A stretch of DNA of 64,000 bases from Bacillota bacterium (GTDB lineage Bacteria > Bacillota > Clostridia > Christensenellales > Aristaeellaceae): assembly GCA_023398575.1 (NCBI GenBank), contig JAEWSC010000056.1, positions 1 through 64,000 on the forward strand, in the 5' to 3' direction. Position numbers and translations under genes: made by a program. The notes beneath the pieces are model-generated. The model saw only the letters and a list, made by a program, of their open reading frames with translations. It did no database searches and was not told the origin of the DNA. Below, in pieces: positions 35,989 to 44,775 of the stretch (position 1 is its first letter; the number at the start of each line of letters is the position of its first letter).

Positions 35989-37278
35989 ATGAATCGGGCA
36001 GTCTTGAAAAAATTGGCTTGCATGGTAATGGTACTGTCAATGGCGCTTTCTGTGGTCGTGATCGGTGCTTCCGCCGAGACAACTATCACCTACATGGCCA
36101 GCCAGGATTGGGTCATGGATGCTGAAATGGCGCTGGGCGAAAAGTTCTACCAGGAAACCGGCATCAAAGTGGATTATCAGATTGTACCTTCCGATCAGTA
36201 TCCCAACCTGCTGATGACTAAACTCAACGCCGGCGAGTGCGCGGATATTTTCGGCTCCCAGGGCGGACAGTTTGACATCGTCACCCAACTCAACGTGGAA
36301 AAGAACGCCCTTGACCTGTCTGGTGAAGCATGGGCTTCCACGGTTGATCCGCTGGCTGCGGCGCAGCTGAGTGTTGGCGGCAAGCTTTACGGGCAGCCGA
36401 TTCAGGATTTGTCCTCGGTTTGGGCCATTGCATACAACAAGCAGATCTTCTCAAAACTCGGCCTGAGCGTGCCCACGAACTATGCTGAATTCAAGGCCGT
36501 TTGCCAGGCGATCAAGGATTCCGGCGTAACACCCATTTATGAGTGCGTTGCCGATGGCTGGCACCATGTGCTCTGGTTCCCGGAAATGGGCGTGGCTTTG
36601 GAAAACGCGGAACCCGGCCTTGCGGACAAGCTGAACAAGAATGAAACCACCTTCGCCCAGAGCGCGGCAGCCGCAACGCTTTTAAGCCAAATCAAGGAAA
36701 TGGTTGATCTTGGCTTCTGGGGCGACAACTACATGGCCAACACCTATGCGGATGGCGCAAAGAACTTCGCTTCCGGCCAGTTTGCGATGATGGTCGCCAA
36801 CCAGGGCTTCCCCACCGAAGTGCACAACGCGTATCCGGATTTCAAGGCGGAAGACATCGGCTTCTTCGTGATCCCGCTTCTTGACAACCAGATCCTGAAC
36901 GTCAACCCCGTCGGCCCCTCCCGCTTTGTGTATTCCGGCTCCAAGAACGCAGATGCCGCCAAGCAGTATCTGGCCTATATCGCACGGCCCGAGAACCTGC
37001 AATATTTGGTGGACAACGTACCCAAGTACAATATCCTTCCCTTCAGCGGGCTGAAAGACAAGTATTCCGCTGAAATCAAAACCTTCTATGCCGCGTATCC
37101 CAAGCACGACACCGTGTATCAGACGCTTGTGAAATATTTGAATCCTCAGTGGTTGGAAATGGGCAAGGAATTGGCGGCGCTGCTGCAAGGCGACGAAACG
37201 GTTGACCAGGTGCTGAAGAACATCGACAGGAACCGCGCGGACCAGGCGGCTGTTGCCAAGGACGAGAACTGGAAGTAA
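35989..37278 (+). CDS. sugar ABC solute-binding protein (family 1, MalE-like)
   Basis: 429 residues; ATG 35989 after AAAGGAGG. The signal peptide ends GASA then ETTITYMASQ; the only early Cys (residue 11) is inside the hydrophobic core and is not a lipobox. Mature motifs: DWVMDAEMALGEKFYQETGI, LLMTKLNAGECADIFG, GGKLYGQPIQDLSSVWAIAY, FASGQFAMMVANQGF, all typical of family 1 sugar SBPs. It is the first gene of SBP, permease, permease, GH31, GH43 remnant, GH36. The coupled GH31 and GH36 suggest an alpha-xylosylated or alpha-galactosylated oligosaccharide as ligand. Confidence 0.92.
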   Translation: MNRAVLKKLACMVMVLSMALSVVVIGASAETTITYMASQDWVMDAEMALGEKFYQETGIKVDYQIVPSDQYPNLLMTKLNAGECADIFGSQGGQFDIVTQLNVEKNALDLSGEAWASTVDPLAAAQLSVGGKLYGQPIQDLSSVWAIAYNKQIFSKLGLSVPTNYAEFKAVCQAIKDSGVTPIYECVADGWHHVLWFPEMGVALENAEPGLADKLNKNETTFAQSAAAATLLSQIKEMVDLGFWGDNYMANTYADGAKNFASGQFAMMVANQGFPTEVHNAYPDFKAEDIGFFVIPLLDNQILNVNPVGPSRFVYSGSKNADAAKQYLAYIARPENLQYLVDNVPKYNILPFSGLKDKYSAEIKTFYAAYPKHDTVYQTLVKYLNPQWLEMGKELAALLQGDETVDQVLKNIDRNRADQAAVAKDENWK

Positions 37279-37301
37279 TTAAGACAGGCATCCTCCAAAG
37301 A

Positions 37302-37323
37302 AGGGCGGGCGAAGGCCCGCCCT
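37302..37323 (+). terminator. intercistronic hairpin after the SBP gene
   Basis: AGGGCGGGC, four-base loop GAAG, GCCCGCCCT: a perfect 9-bp GC-rich stem 24 bases after the SBP stop. No long U-run follows, so it probably gives SBP-enriched mRNA rather than full termination. Confidence 0.6.
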
Positions 37324-37351
37324 CATTTATCCACCCGTCGGAGGGATTATT

Positions 37352-38230
37352 GTGAACGAGCGAAAAATCTACCCCACGTATTTTGCCGCAGGGGCGTTGC
37401 TATTGTATATTGTTCTGTATGTCGCGCCCAGCCTGATCGGCATCGGTTACGCTTTCACAGACTGGTCTGTCTATTCGGACGCGCTTCACTTTGTGGGTTT
37501 TGACAACTTCATCAAGGTCTTTTCCTCAGATTACAATTACACAAGATATATTACCAATACTCTTGTGTTCACATTCGTGACTACGGTGGTCAAGAACGTG
37601 CTGGGGCTCGCCTTGGCGGTGATGCTGACAAAACGGGTCCGCCTGTTGAACTTTCACCGTGCGGTGATGTATGTGCCCTCCGTGCTCTCGGCTTTGATTG
37701 TGGGTATGATCTTCCGGTCCATATTGAACCCCAAGGTGGGGCTTTTGAATGTGAGCCTTCGCGCGGTCGGCCTGAACGGACTTGCATCTCAATGGCTGAC
37801 GGATTCCAAGATAGCCTTTAGCTCTGTGATGGCGGTAGATATTTGGAAGGGTATGGGGTACATTATGACAATCTTCATCGCAGGCATAATGTCCATCCCG
37901 TCCGTGTACTTTGAGGCGGCGGATATTGACGGCGCCAACGCGTGGCAGCGTTTCCGCTATATCATGCTGCCGATGCTCTCTCCAACCATGGCCGTAACGA
38001 CGGTTCTCAATGTGATTTACGGTCTGAAGGTTTTTGATACGGTATATGCGCTCACCAACGGCGGCCCCGGCTTTGCCACAGAGGTTTTGTATACCGCTGT
38101 GTACAAGGAGTTTGGCCTGGGACGGTATGCCATCGGCACCACGCTCTCCTCCATCATGTTCGTGTTTTTACTGTGCATTGGTTATTTTATGATCAGGATA
38201 TTGACCAGAAATGAGGAAACGCTGGCATGA
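37352..38230 (+). CDS. sugar ABC permease (MalF/UgpA-like)
   Basis: 292 residues, six transmembrane helices; GTG start at 37352 after GGAGGG. N-terminal PSLIGIGYAFTDWSVY matches the first periplasmic loop of MalF-type sugar permeases. The EAA loop is YFEAADIDGANAWQRFRYIMLP, and LTNGGPGFATEVL before the last helices is a strong family mark. It overlaps the next permease by four bases. It forms the membrane channel with that permease for the SBP encoded upstream. Confidence 0.92.
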   Translation: MNERKIYPTYFAAGALLLYIVLYVAPSLIGIGYAFTDWSVYSDALHFVGFDNFIKVFSSDYNYTRYITNTLVFTFVTTVVKNVLGLALAVMLTKRVRLLNFHRAVMYVPSVLSALIVGMIFRSILNPKVGLLNVSLRAVGLNGLASQWLTDSKIAFSSVMAVDIWKGMGYIMTIFIAGIMSIPSVYFEAADIDGANAWQRFRYIMLPMLSPTMAVTTVLNVIYGLKVFDTVYALTNGGPGFATEVLYTAVYKEFGLGRYAIGTTLSSIMFVFLLCIGYFMIRILTRNEETLA

Positions 38231-39054
38231 AAAAAAGGAAAGGGATCTCTTTGATTGGCGTCAATCTGCTGGCTTGGGTTCTTTCCTTGCTGCTGCTTGC
38301 GCCTCTTGTACTGATTCTTATGAACTCGCTGAAAACCAGCCAGGCAGCATCGGATATGTCGCTTGCGCTGCCCGAGGGCGGATTGCATTTTGAAAACTTC
38401 AGCACCGTTATTGAGGAGGGAAAACTGTCTGCGACCTTTCTGAATAGCCTTCTGTATTCCGCCTGCAGCGTGCTTTTGTGCGCCTTGCTCAGCGCCATGG
38501 CGGCCTATGTTTTTTCCCGCAGCCGCAGCCGGCTTAACCGTTTTTTGTACATGTTTATCGTGCTGGGCATCACCATGCCCATCAACTTTGTCGCGTTGAT
38601 GAAAGTCATGCAGTTTACGCTGCTGCAGAATACGCGCTTGGGCATCATCCTTTTGTATACCGCTGTTCAGCTGCCGTTTAACGTGTTTCTGATTTACAGC
38701 TTTGTGGGCAAGATACCACGGGATATTGACGAGGCGGCGGTGATTGACGGCTGTACGCCCATCCGCCTGTTCACAGCGGTTGTGCTTCCACTCTTAAAGC
38801 CCGTGCTGGTTACGGTCATGGTGCTCACGTTTTTAAATACCTGGAATGAGTTTGTAATGCCGCTGTATTTCCTCGGCTCCTCGGCCAAATGGCCCATGAC
38901 CCTTGCGGTATACAATTTCTTTGGCATGTACGCCACCGACTGGAACCTGGTTTGCGCGGACATCGTTTTGACCTGCCTGCCTGTGATTGCGGTATACCTT
39001 TTGGGGCAGCGGTTCATTGTTGCCGGCATGACCGCGGGCGCTGTGAAGGGATAA
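38227..39054 (+). CDS. sugar ABC permease (MalG/UgpE-like)
   Basis: 275 residues, six transmembrane helices. The ATG overlaps the stop of the previous gene (ATGA). LAPLVLILMNSLKTS at helix 1, the loop IDEAAVIDGCTPIRLFTAVVLPLL and the ending GQRFIVAGMTAGAVKG identify the MalG-type partner. No ATPase gene follows; GH31 does, after 73 bases. A shared MsmX/UgpC-type ATPase elsewhere is presumed. Confidence 0.92.
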   Translation: MKKRKGISLIGVNLLAWVLSLLLLAPLVLILMNSLKTSQAASDMSLALPEGGLHFENFSTVIEEGKLSATFLNSLLYSACSVLLCALLSAMAAYVFSRSRSRLNRFLYMFIVLGITMPINFVALMKVMQFTLLQNTRLGIILLYTAVQLPFNVFLIYSFVGKIPRDIDEAAVIDGCTPIRLFTAVVLPLLKPVLVTVMVLTFLNTWNEFVMPLYFLGSSAKWPMTLAVYNFFGMYATDWNLVCADIVLTCLPVIAVYLLGQRFIVAGMTAGAVKG

Positions 39055-39127
39055 TCAGGAGATAGGCAAATTACAGCAATATTCATCAAAGTGATTTGCG
39101 AAGTTATGAATGCAGGGGGAAAAGGAT

Positions 39128-41425
39128 ATGTGGACAGTCCTGGAAATCAAACCTTCGGTCATTGTGGTCGGGCAGGGCGGCAGCAAGCTGCGCATCGAGG
39201 CGGTAAGGGACGGCTGCATAAGGCTGACGCAGACAAAAGGCAAGGATTTTCTTTTGCAAAACGAGCCGATGATCGTAAGGGTCGGAGCACAAGCGCTTTT
39301 GTCCCTTTCCGAATCGGAGGAATTGATTGCTGTCTCTGCCGGCCGGCTTTGTTTGACCATGCGGCGTGATACGGGTGCCATATCCTATTCATCCAAAGAG
39401 GGTGCGCCGCTCATGCGGGAACCCGAGCGCGACGGGCGCGTTCTGCGGGAGATTGATGTTGTAAGGTACCGCTATGAACGCGGCGCAAACCTTACGGAGC
39501 GGCAGAGCGTGGACGGCGCACGCGTGACTGCGGATGGCGAACCCTATATTGACCGCAAAGGCTACGCCGCGCAGCTTAACTTTGAGTTTCGAAAGGACGA
39601 GGCGCTGTACGGGCTTGGGCAGCATGAGCAGCGCACGCTGAACCACCGCGGTACGCACCAGTTTTTGTACCAGCACAACCTCAAGATTAGCTGTCCCGTG
39701 CTGGTTTCCTCCCTCGGATGGGGCCTTCTTCTGAATACCTGTGCGTTTGTCACCTATCATGACGATGCCTTTGGCAGTTACCTGGCCGTGGATACGGCGG
39801 ATGAACTGGACTACTTTGTGTTTTGGGGCGAAACAATGGATGGTTGCGTATCCATGCTTCGCGACCTTACGGGGGATGCTCCGCTGCCGCCCAAATGGGC
39901 TTTTGGCTACCTTCAAAGCAAGGAACGGTATGCCTCGCAGCAGGAATTGATCGACATCGCGTCGGAATACCGTCAAAGAAAGATCCCGCTGGATGCGGTT
40001 GTACAGGACTGGCGGTCCTGGCCGGAAGGGCAATGGGGGCAAAAGAGCGTTGACACAGCACGATATCCGGACCTGAAAGCTGCAACCGATAAACTGCATG
40101 CCATGGGTTGCAAACTGATGTGGTCTATCTGGCCAAACATGACCGGCGATGGCGCCGACCGGCTCGCTTTTGAGAAACAGGGGCTTTTGCTGGGCAACCG
40201 TTCCACATATGATGCCTTCCGGCCGGAAGCGCGGGCTCTTTACTGGGAACAAGCGGATACGGGCTTGTATCAAAACGGTGTGGATGCCTGGTGGTGCGAT
40301 TGCACGGAGCCTTTTGAATCCGACTGGAAGGGCGAAGAAGCGCAGACCTGCGAAGAGCGGATGCAATTGAATGTTTCCGAGTTCAAACGGTACATCGACC
40401 CGGCGCTCATAAATGCGTATTCCATCTATCATTCCCAGGGCATATACGAGGGGCAGCGCGCGGTGGATGCAAACAAACGCGTTCTGGTTTTGACCCGTTC
40501 AGGATTCCCCGGCCAGCAGCGGTATGGCGCCTTTGTATGGAACGGGGATACCAGCGCGACATGGAAGCAGCTTTCCGACTGGATACCCAACGCACTGAAC
40601 TTGTGCGCTACGGGCATCCCCTACTGGACGCAGGATGTGGGCGCTTTCTTTGTCAAGCGCTGGCAGCAGTGGTTTGCGCGCGGCGACTATGAAAATGGAG
40701 TGGAGGATGCGCAGTACCGAGAACTGTACCTGCGCTGGTTCCAGGCCAGTACATTTTTACCGATGCTGCGGGCCCACGGCACCGATACCCCACGGGAGGT
40801 ATGGCGCTTTGGTTATACTGGTGATGCGGTTTATGATGGGCTCGTCAGCATGATAAATCTTCGGATGCAGCTTATACCATACCTGTACTCACTGGCTGCC
40901 CAAGTAACCTTCCATCGCTTCACCATGCTGCGTATGCTGGCATTTGACTTTGCAAAGGACACGACGGCACGGGAAATCATGGACGAATACATGCTGGGCA
41001 GCTCACTTCTGGTTTGCCCGGTGCTGGAAGAAGGCGCAAATGAACGGCGGGTATATCTGCCCTCCGGAGCAGATTGGTTTGATTTCCATACTAACGAGCG
41101 TCTTGCCGGCGGACAATGGATCACAGCCTCTGCGCCTATCCATATCATCCCGCTGTATGTGCGCGCAGGCAGCATTCTTCCGATTGGGCCCGTTAAGCAA
41201 TACGCAGCAGAAAAAACAGACCTTCCGCTGACGATCTATGTCTACGCGGGAGCAGACTGCACCTTTGATTTGTATGAAGATGCGGGAGACGGTTATGGCT
41301 ACGAGAAGGGAGATTGCGCGTGGCTCCACCTTCGCTGGGATGATGCGAGCGGCAGTCTTTCGCATACGACAGAGGGGAATGGGGAATATCTTCCGGTTGG
41401 TTGGAATGTTAAAATTATTAGGTAA
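39128..41425 (+). CDS. GH31 alpha-glycosidase (alpha-xylosidase candidate)
   Basis: 765 residues from ATG 39128 (MWTVLEIKPS), eight bases after GGGGG; ATG 39110 is six codons upstream with a poor site. No signal peptide. N-terminal beta-sandwich with LYGLGQHEQ; TIM barrel with PPKWAFGYLQSKERY, AVVQDWRSW, the nucleophile Asp391 in DAWWCDCTEPFE and acid/base Asp474 in VWNGDTSATW. C-terminal beta domains hold DWFDFHTNERLAGG. GH31 covers alpha-glucosidases and alpha-xylosidases. The WWCDCTEP active-site strand and the plant-glycan context favour alpha-xylosidase, but sequence reading alone cannot settle it. It would trim the non-reducing end of imported oligosaccharides. Confidence 0.9.
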   Translation: MWTVLEIKPSVIVVGQGGSKLRIEAVRDGCIRLTQTKGKDFLLQNEPMIVRVGAQALLSLSESEELIAVSAGRLCLTMRRDTGAISYSSKEGAPLMREPERDGRVLREIDVVRYRYERGANLTERQSVDGARVTADGEPYIDRKGYAAQLNFEFRKDEALYGLGQHEQRTLNHRGTHQFLYQHNLKISCPVLVSSLGWGLLLNTCAFVTYHDDAFGSYLAVDTADELDYFVFWGETMDGCVSMLRDLTGDAPLPPKWAFGYLQSKERYASQQELIDIASEYRQRKIPLDAVVQDWRSWPEGQWGQKSVDTARYPDLKAATDKLHAMGCKLMWSIWPNMTGDGADRLAFEKQGLLLGNRSTYDAFRPEARALYWEQADTGLYQNGVDAWWCDCTEPFESDWKGEEAQTCEERMQLNVSEFKRYIDPALINAYSIYHSQGIYEGQRAVDANKRVLVLTRSGFPGQQRYGAFVWNGDTSATWKQLSDWIPNALNLCATGIPYWTQDVGAFFVKRWQQWFARGDYENGVEDAQYRELYLRWFQASTFLPMLRAHGTDTPREVWRFGYTGDAVYDGLVSMINLRMQLIPYLYSLAAQVTFHRFTMLRMLAFDFAKDTTAREIMDEYMLGSSLLVCPVLEEGANERRVYLPSGADWFDFHTNERLAGGQWITASAPIHIIPLYVRAGSILPIGPVKQYAAEKTDLPLTIYVYAGADCTFDLYEDAGDGYGYEKGDCAWLHLRWDDASGSLSHTTEGNGEYLPVGWNVKIIR

Positions 41426-41928
41426 GCCTCCTGCAGGACGGCTCAATCCCTCAGGTAGAGATGACCTCTTGCGGCTTACATGGCGGTCCTTTGGAGGGCA
41501 AGGGGACATATCCGGCTTATATCGCTTGTAACCTCTTTTGCGCCACGGAAAACATGTATTCCGGCGGCGCGGGGCAAAACGGCTTCTGGCTGAACAGTCG
41601 CTATCCCCGCATCACCCAGGATGGCCGCGACGGCGATGAGGAGCCTGGTTACATTATGAACATGACGGAGACAGCCACCTGCGGGTTCAAGTATTTTGAC
41701 TTAAAAGGTGTAAAGAAGGTCAGCATCAGCGTCCGGGGCTATTGCAAAGGTGCTTTCCAGGTGAAAACAGCCTGGAACGGCCCGGTGCTTTGCGAGATCC
41801 CAGTTGGCTTCACCAACGTATGGACTGATTACAGTCAGCCAATCCTCCTCCCTGACGGCGTGCAGGCACTCTATTTTACCTACAAGGGACAGGGGAGTGC
41901 CGCGCTTAAATCATTTACGCTGGAATAA
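41422..41928 (+). pseudogene. orphan C-terminal domain of a GH43 enzyme
   Basis: From 41422, overlapping the GH31 stop by four bases in another frame, an open frame reads LLQDGSIPQVEMTSCGLHGG. It continues through RITQDGRDGDEEPGYI, AGFKYFDLKG-like beta strands (here CGFKYFDLKG) and GPVLCEIPVGFTNVWTDY to ALKSFTLE. This is the C-terminal carbohydrate-binding-like beta domain that follows the catalytic propeller in a group of GH43 enzymes. The propeller with its three acidic residues is missing. ATG 41461 has no good ribosome binding site. I read it as the end of a deleted GH43 gene; a free-standing sugar-binding protein is the less likely alternative. Confidence 0.7.
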
Positions 41929-41946
41929 GCGGGGAAGGAACAAGCT

Positions 41947-44007
41947 GTGAAGATAATCAGCCAATTCAGTCTGGGAGATATGCTGCTGACCTACGGGTTG
42001 GACGATGACGGGCACGTCGGCATACAGCTGCTCCCGGCAATAAAGGCTGCGGAGGCAATAGAAAAGCGCTGCATGTTAGAGAGCCTCGTCCAGCTGCACG
42101 TGCGCGGGGACGCGCTGCCGGCAGCCTATGGTAACGGGCATACATTGGCACTCAGTGCTTCCACTGTACGTTTACGTTATGCCCGCCAGGAACATCACAG
42201 TGACAGGATCATCACGACCCTGCGGGATGAAGCGGGAAGAATCGTCCGGCACAGGGTCTCGTGGCATCCGGGACTGAAAGCGATACGGGTATCAGCGGAA
42301 TTTGAGAATGGCACAAACGAGCCGCTGACCCTGGAGCTGTTATCCAGCTTCAGCCTTGGCGGCCTTACCCCTTTTGCTGATGGTGATACTAAAGACACGC
42401 TGCAGCTCCATCGGGCCAGAAGCGCCTGGAGCGCTGAGGGCAGGCTTGTCACGCAGTCCATCGAGGAGCTGAACCTGGAACCCTCATGGGCACATCATGG
42501 CGTGCGCGTAGAGAAATTTGGTCAGGTCGGGTCCATGCCGGTACGGGGCTGGTTCCCATTTGCTGCATTGGAGGATAGACAGGCCCATGTGACCTGGGCG
42601 GCGCAGCTGGCGATACCCTCATCCTGGCAGGTGGAAGTCCGCAGAAAGGATGACGGCTTGTGCATGACTGGTGGGCTGGCAGATTATGATTACGGTCATT
42701 GGGCAAAAACAGTGCTGCCCGGCGAATGTTTCACATCGCCGCAGGCTTACCTGACAGTAGGCTGCGGTGGTGTGGATGCTGTTTCCCAGCGTTTGCAGAC
42801 AATCCACAGAGAAAACTGGGCAGGTAGAGATCAGGCCTTGCCTGTTGTGTTCAATGAATACTGCACCACATGGGGTAATCCTTCCCATAGCAACCTTAAG
42901 CAAATCACGCAGATGCTGAAAGGTCACGATGTGGACTATCTGGTGATCGATGCGGGCTGGTATGGCACGAAGGATGCAGGCTGGAGCGACTGCGGCGGCG
43001 ACTGGATCCCCAATGAAGAAACAATGTTCCCGCAGGGACTCAAGCATACGGCCGACATGATCCGGGCGGCTGGTTTCAAGCCGGGACTATGGTTTGAGCC
43101 GGAGACCTGTGCCCGCAAGAGTGCAATCAAAGCCAGGGAAGAACTTCTGCTCAAGCGGCATGGCACCATCATCGACACCGACAACAGGCGATTCCTGGAC
43201 ATGCGCAAGCCGCAGGTGCAGGCATACCTTAAGGAACGTGTGACGGGACTCTTATCCGCCTGCGGCTTTGAATATGTCAAAATTGATTATAATGATTGTA
43301 TCGGCGTAGGCTGTGACGGAGCTGAAAGCCTGGGTGAAGGATTGCGGCAGAACATGGAGGGTACGCTGGCCTTTTTCGGCGGTATGAAGGAAGAAATCCC
43401 TGGCTTGTGCATTGAAAACTGTGCATCCGGCGGTCATCGGCTGGAACCGTCGCTGATGGCGGTATCAGATATGGCCTCCTTTTCGGATGCCCACGAATGC
43501 TCGGAGATTCCCCTCATCGCCGCCAGTCTCCATCGCCTGATCCTGCCCGGACAATCACAGATTTGGGCAGTGGTCCGGGCGGCGGACAGCCTTCGCCGAA
43601 TCAATTACTCGCTGATCAGCACCCTACTTGGCGTCATGTGCCTCTCTGGTGATATTGGCGCACTGACGGTTGAGCAATGGCAGAAAGTAGACGAGGGGAT
43701 TAGCTTCTTTAGGTCAGTGCAGCACATTATCCGGGATGGTGTATCCACTTTCCATGGCCAGGTATCTGCAAGCTGGCGGAATCCGGATGGCTGGCAGGCA
43801 GTATGCCGGCAAGGCGAACAAGGAGAGACACTTGTTGTTGTCCATACCTTTGGCGGAACGCTGCCTGCTGAAATCACCCTCCCAGTGAAGGCACGGCGCA
43901 TCCTTCGCTTAATGACCAGCGAAGGCAATGCAGTGAGCCTGGAGGATGGCAAACTGACGATCATACCAAAGGCGGGTTTTGAGGCGATAGCCGTCCATCT
44001 GGCGTAA
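41947..44007 (+). CDS. GH36 alpha-galactosidase
   Basis: 686 residues, GTG start at 41947 after GGGGAAGGA. No signal peptide. N-terminal beta supersandwich, catalytic TIM barrel and C-terminal beta domain in GH36 order. VFNEYCTTWGNPS and DAGWYG start the barrel, GLWFEPE follows, then the nucleophile Asp447 in YVKIDYNDC and acid/base Asp514 in SDAHECSEIP; CIENCASGG lies between. It removes terminal alpha-D-galactose (raffinose-type or galactomannan side chains are usual substrates). It is the last gene of the YesMN-linked operon, 18 bases after the GH43 remnant. Confidence 0.93.
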   Translation: MKIISQFSLGDMLLTYGLDDDGHVGIQLLPAIKAAEAIEKRCMLESLVQLHVRGDALPAAYGNGHTLALSASTVRLRYARQEHHSDRIITTLRDEAGRIVRHRVSWHPGLKAIRVSAEFENGTNEPLTLELLSSFSLGGLTPFADGDTKDTLQLHRARSAWSAEGRLVTQSIEELNLEPSWAHHGVRVEKFGQVGSMPVRGWFPFAALEDRQAHVTWAAQLAIPSSWQVEVRRKDDGLCMTGGLADYDYGHWAKTVLPGECFTSPQAYLTVGCGGVDAVSQRLQTIHRENWAGRDQALPVVFNEYCTTWGNPSHSNLKQITQMLKGHDVDYLVIDAGWYGTKDAGWSDCGGDWIPNEETMFPQGLKHTADMIRAAGFKPGLWFEPETCARKSAIKAREELLLKRHGTIIDTDNRRFLDMRKPQVQAYLKERVTGLLSACGFEYVKIDYNDCIGVGCDGAESLGEGLRQNMEGTLAFFGGMKEEIPGLCIENCASGGHRLEPSLMAVSDMASFSDAHECSEIPLIAASLHRLILPGQSQIWAVVRAADSLRRINYSLISTLLGVMCLSGDIGALTVEQWQKVDEGISFFRSVQHIIRDGVSTFHGQVSASWRNPDGWQAVCRQGEQGETLVVVHTFGGTLPAEITLPVKARRILRLMTSEGNAVSLEDGKLTIIPKAGFEAIAVHLA

Positions 44008-44490
44008 ATCAGGATGACATGGGTCAGGCTAGTTATCCCTACCGTTTGTCAAGGCTTGCCTGGAGCGTCAATATGTATTCCTGTAAGCCACCAGGTGCTG
44101 TATCGAGTATACCGAGGAGATGAGGGCAGTGCGAGTCAGGAATAAATCCGCCTTTTTTTGTCCTCATATATAGCCCCTGCCAAAGGTTGAACACGCCGAA
44201 AAAGATCAGGCAAATGCCCTGTAGAATCTTGGGTAAATCTCCATACAGGTTCATAAATCCATCCAATTATCTAACATAGATCGCATCGTGAGGTGCAGGA
44301 TGCCTGCAATATCTCCTTTCCACCAAAGATTCAAGGAAAATGTACAAGTTACATTTCAGGCGCAATAAGTCCTTCCATTATATAATACCAAATGCGCTTG
44401 AATACGCATTGACAGACACAGCCAATCAAAACCTTCATCTTTGAAAATCCTCCGTTATAGAGGCCTTGAATTGTCCTTCACGTATTTGGA
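44008..44490. other. intergenic region without a supported gene
   Basis: The only open frame of note (minus, 44039-44266) lacks a ribosome binding site and resembles nothing I know. The region separates the GH36 operon from the repeat element and the esterase genes. Confidence 0.5.
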
Positions 44491-44769
44491 AAAGAAGGGT
44501 GCCATAGCAACTATGGCACCCCTCAGACTGTCAAAAAACCTCTCAGGAGGTATTGGAAGACCGGAGTCCTCCAATTGCAGATCGCAAACCAGCGACATGT
44601 GCGGTGGTTTGCGCAGGAATTTCGGAGATATTCCCACCTTGCCCGAGCAAACGGCCGCACAAAGGCATAGTCTTTGTGCAGTGAAGCGAGGGAAAAACTC
44701 GAAAAAGTGGCATGGCCACTTTTTCGACACGCTGAAGGGTGCCATAGCAACTATGGCACCCCTTCTTCT
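44491..44769. repeat. MITE-like element with hairpin-bearing terminal inverted repeats
   Basis: The two ends are imperfect inverted repeats of about 46 bases. Each contains the hairpin GGGTGCCATAG-CAA-CTATGGCACCC (44497-44521 and 44737-44761) followed inward by a CAG-x-x-TGTC-AAAAA block (CAGACTGTCAAAAAA on the left; CAGCGTGTCGAAAAA on the complement at the right). Just inside the right end is another perfect 12-bp hairpin, CGAAAAAGTGGC/GCCACTTTTTCG (44700-44726). There is no credible gene inside. About 280 bp in total, this is the size and form of a non-autonomous miniature element or a large palindromic repeat. Other copies in the genome cannot be seen from here. Confidence 0.65.
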
Positions 44770-44775
44770 CATTGT

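Noticed and set aside
44039..44266. Possible 75-residue membrane protein
   Set aside because: One hydrophobic stretch only, no ribosome binding site, composition of noncoding DNA.
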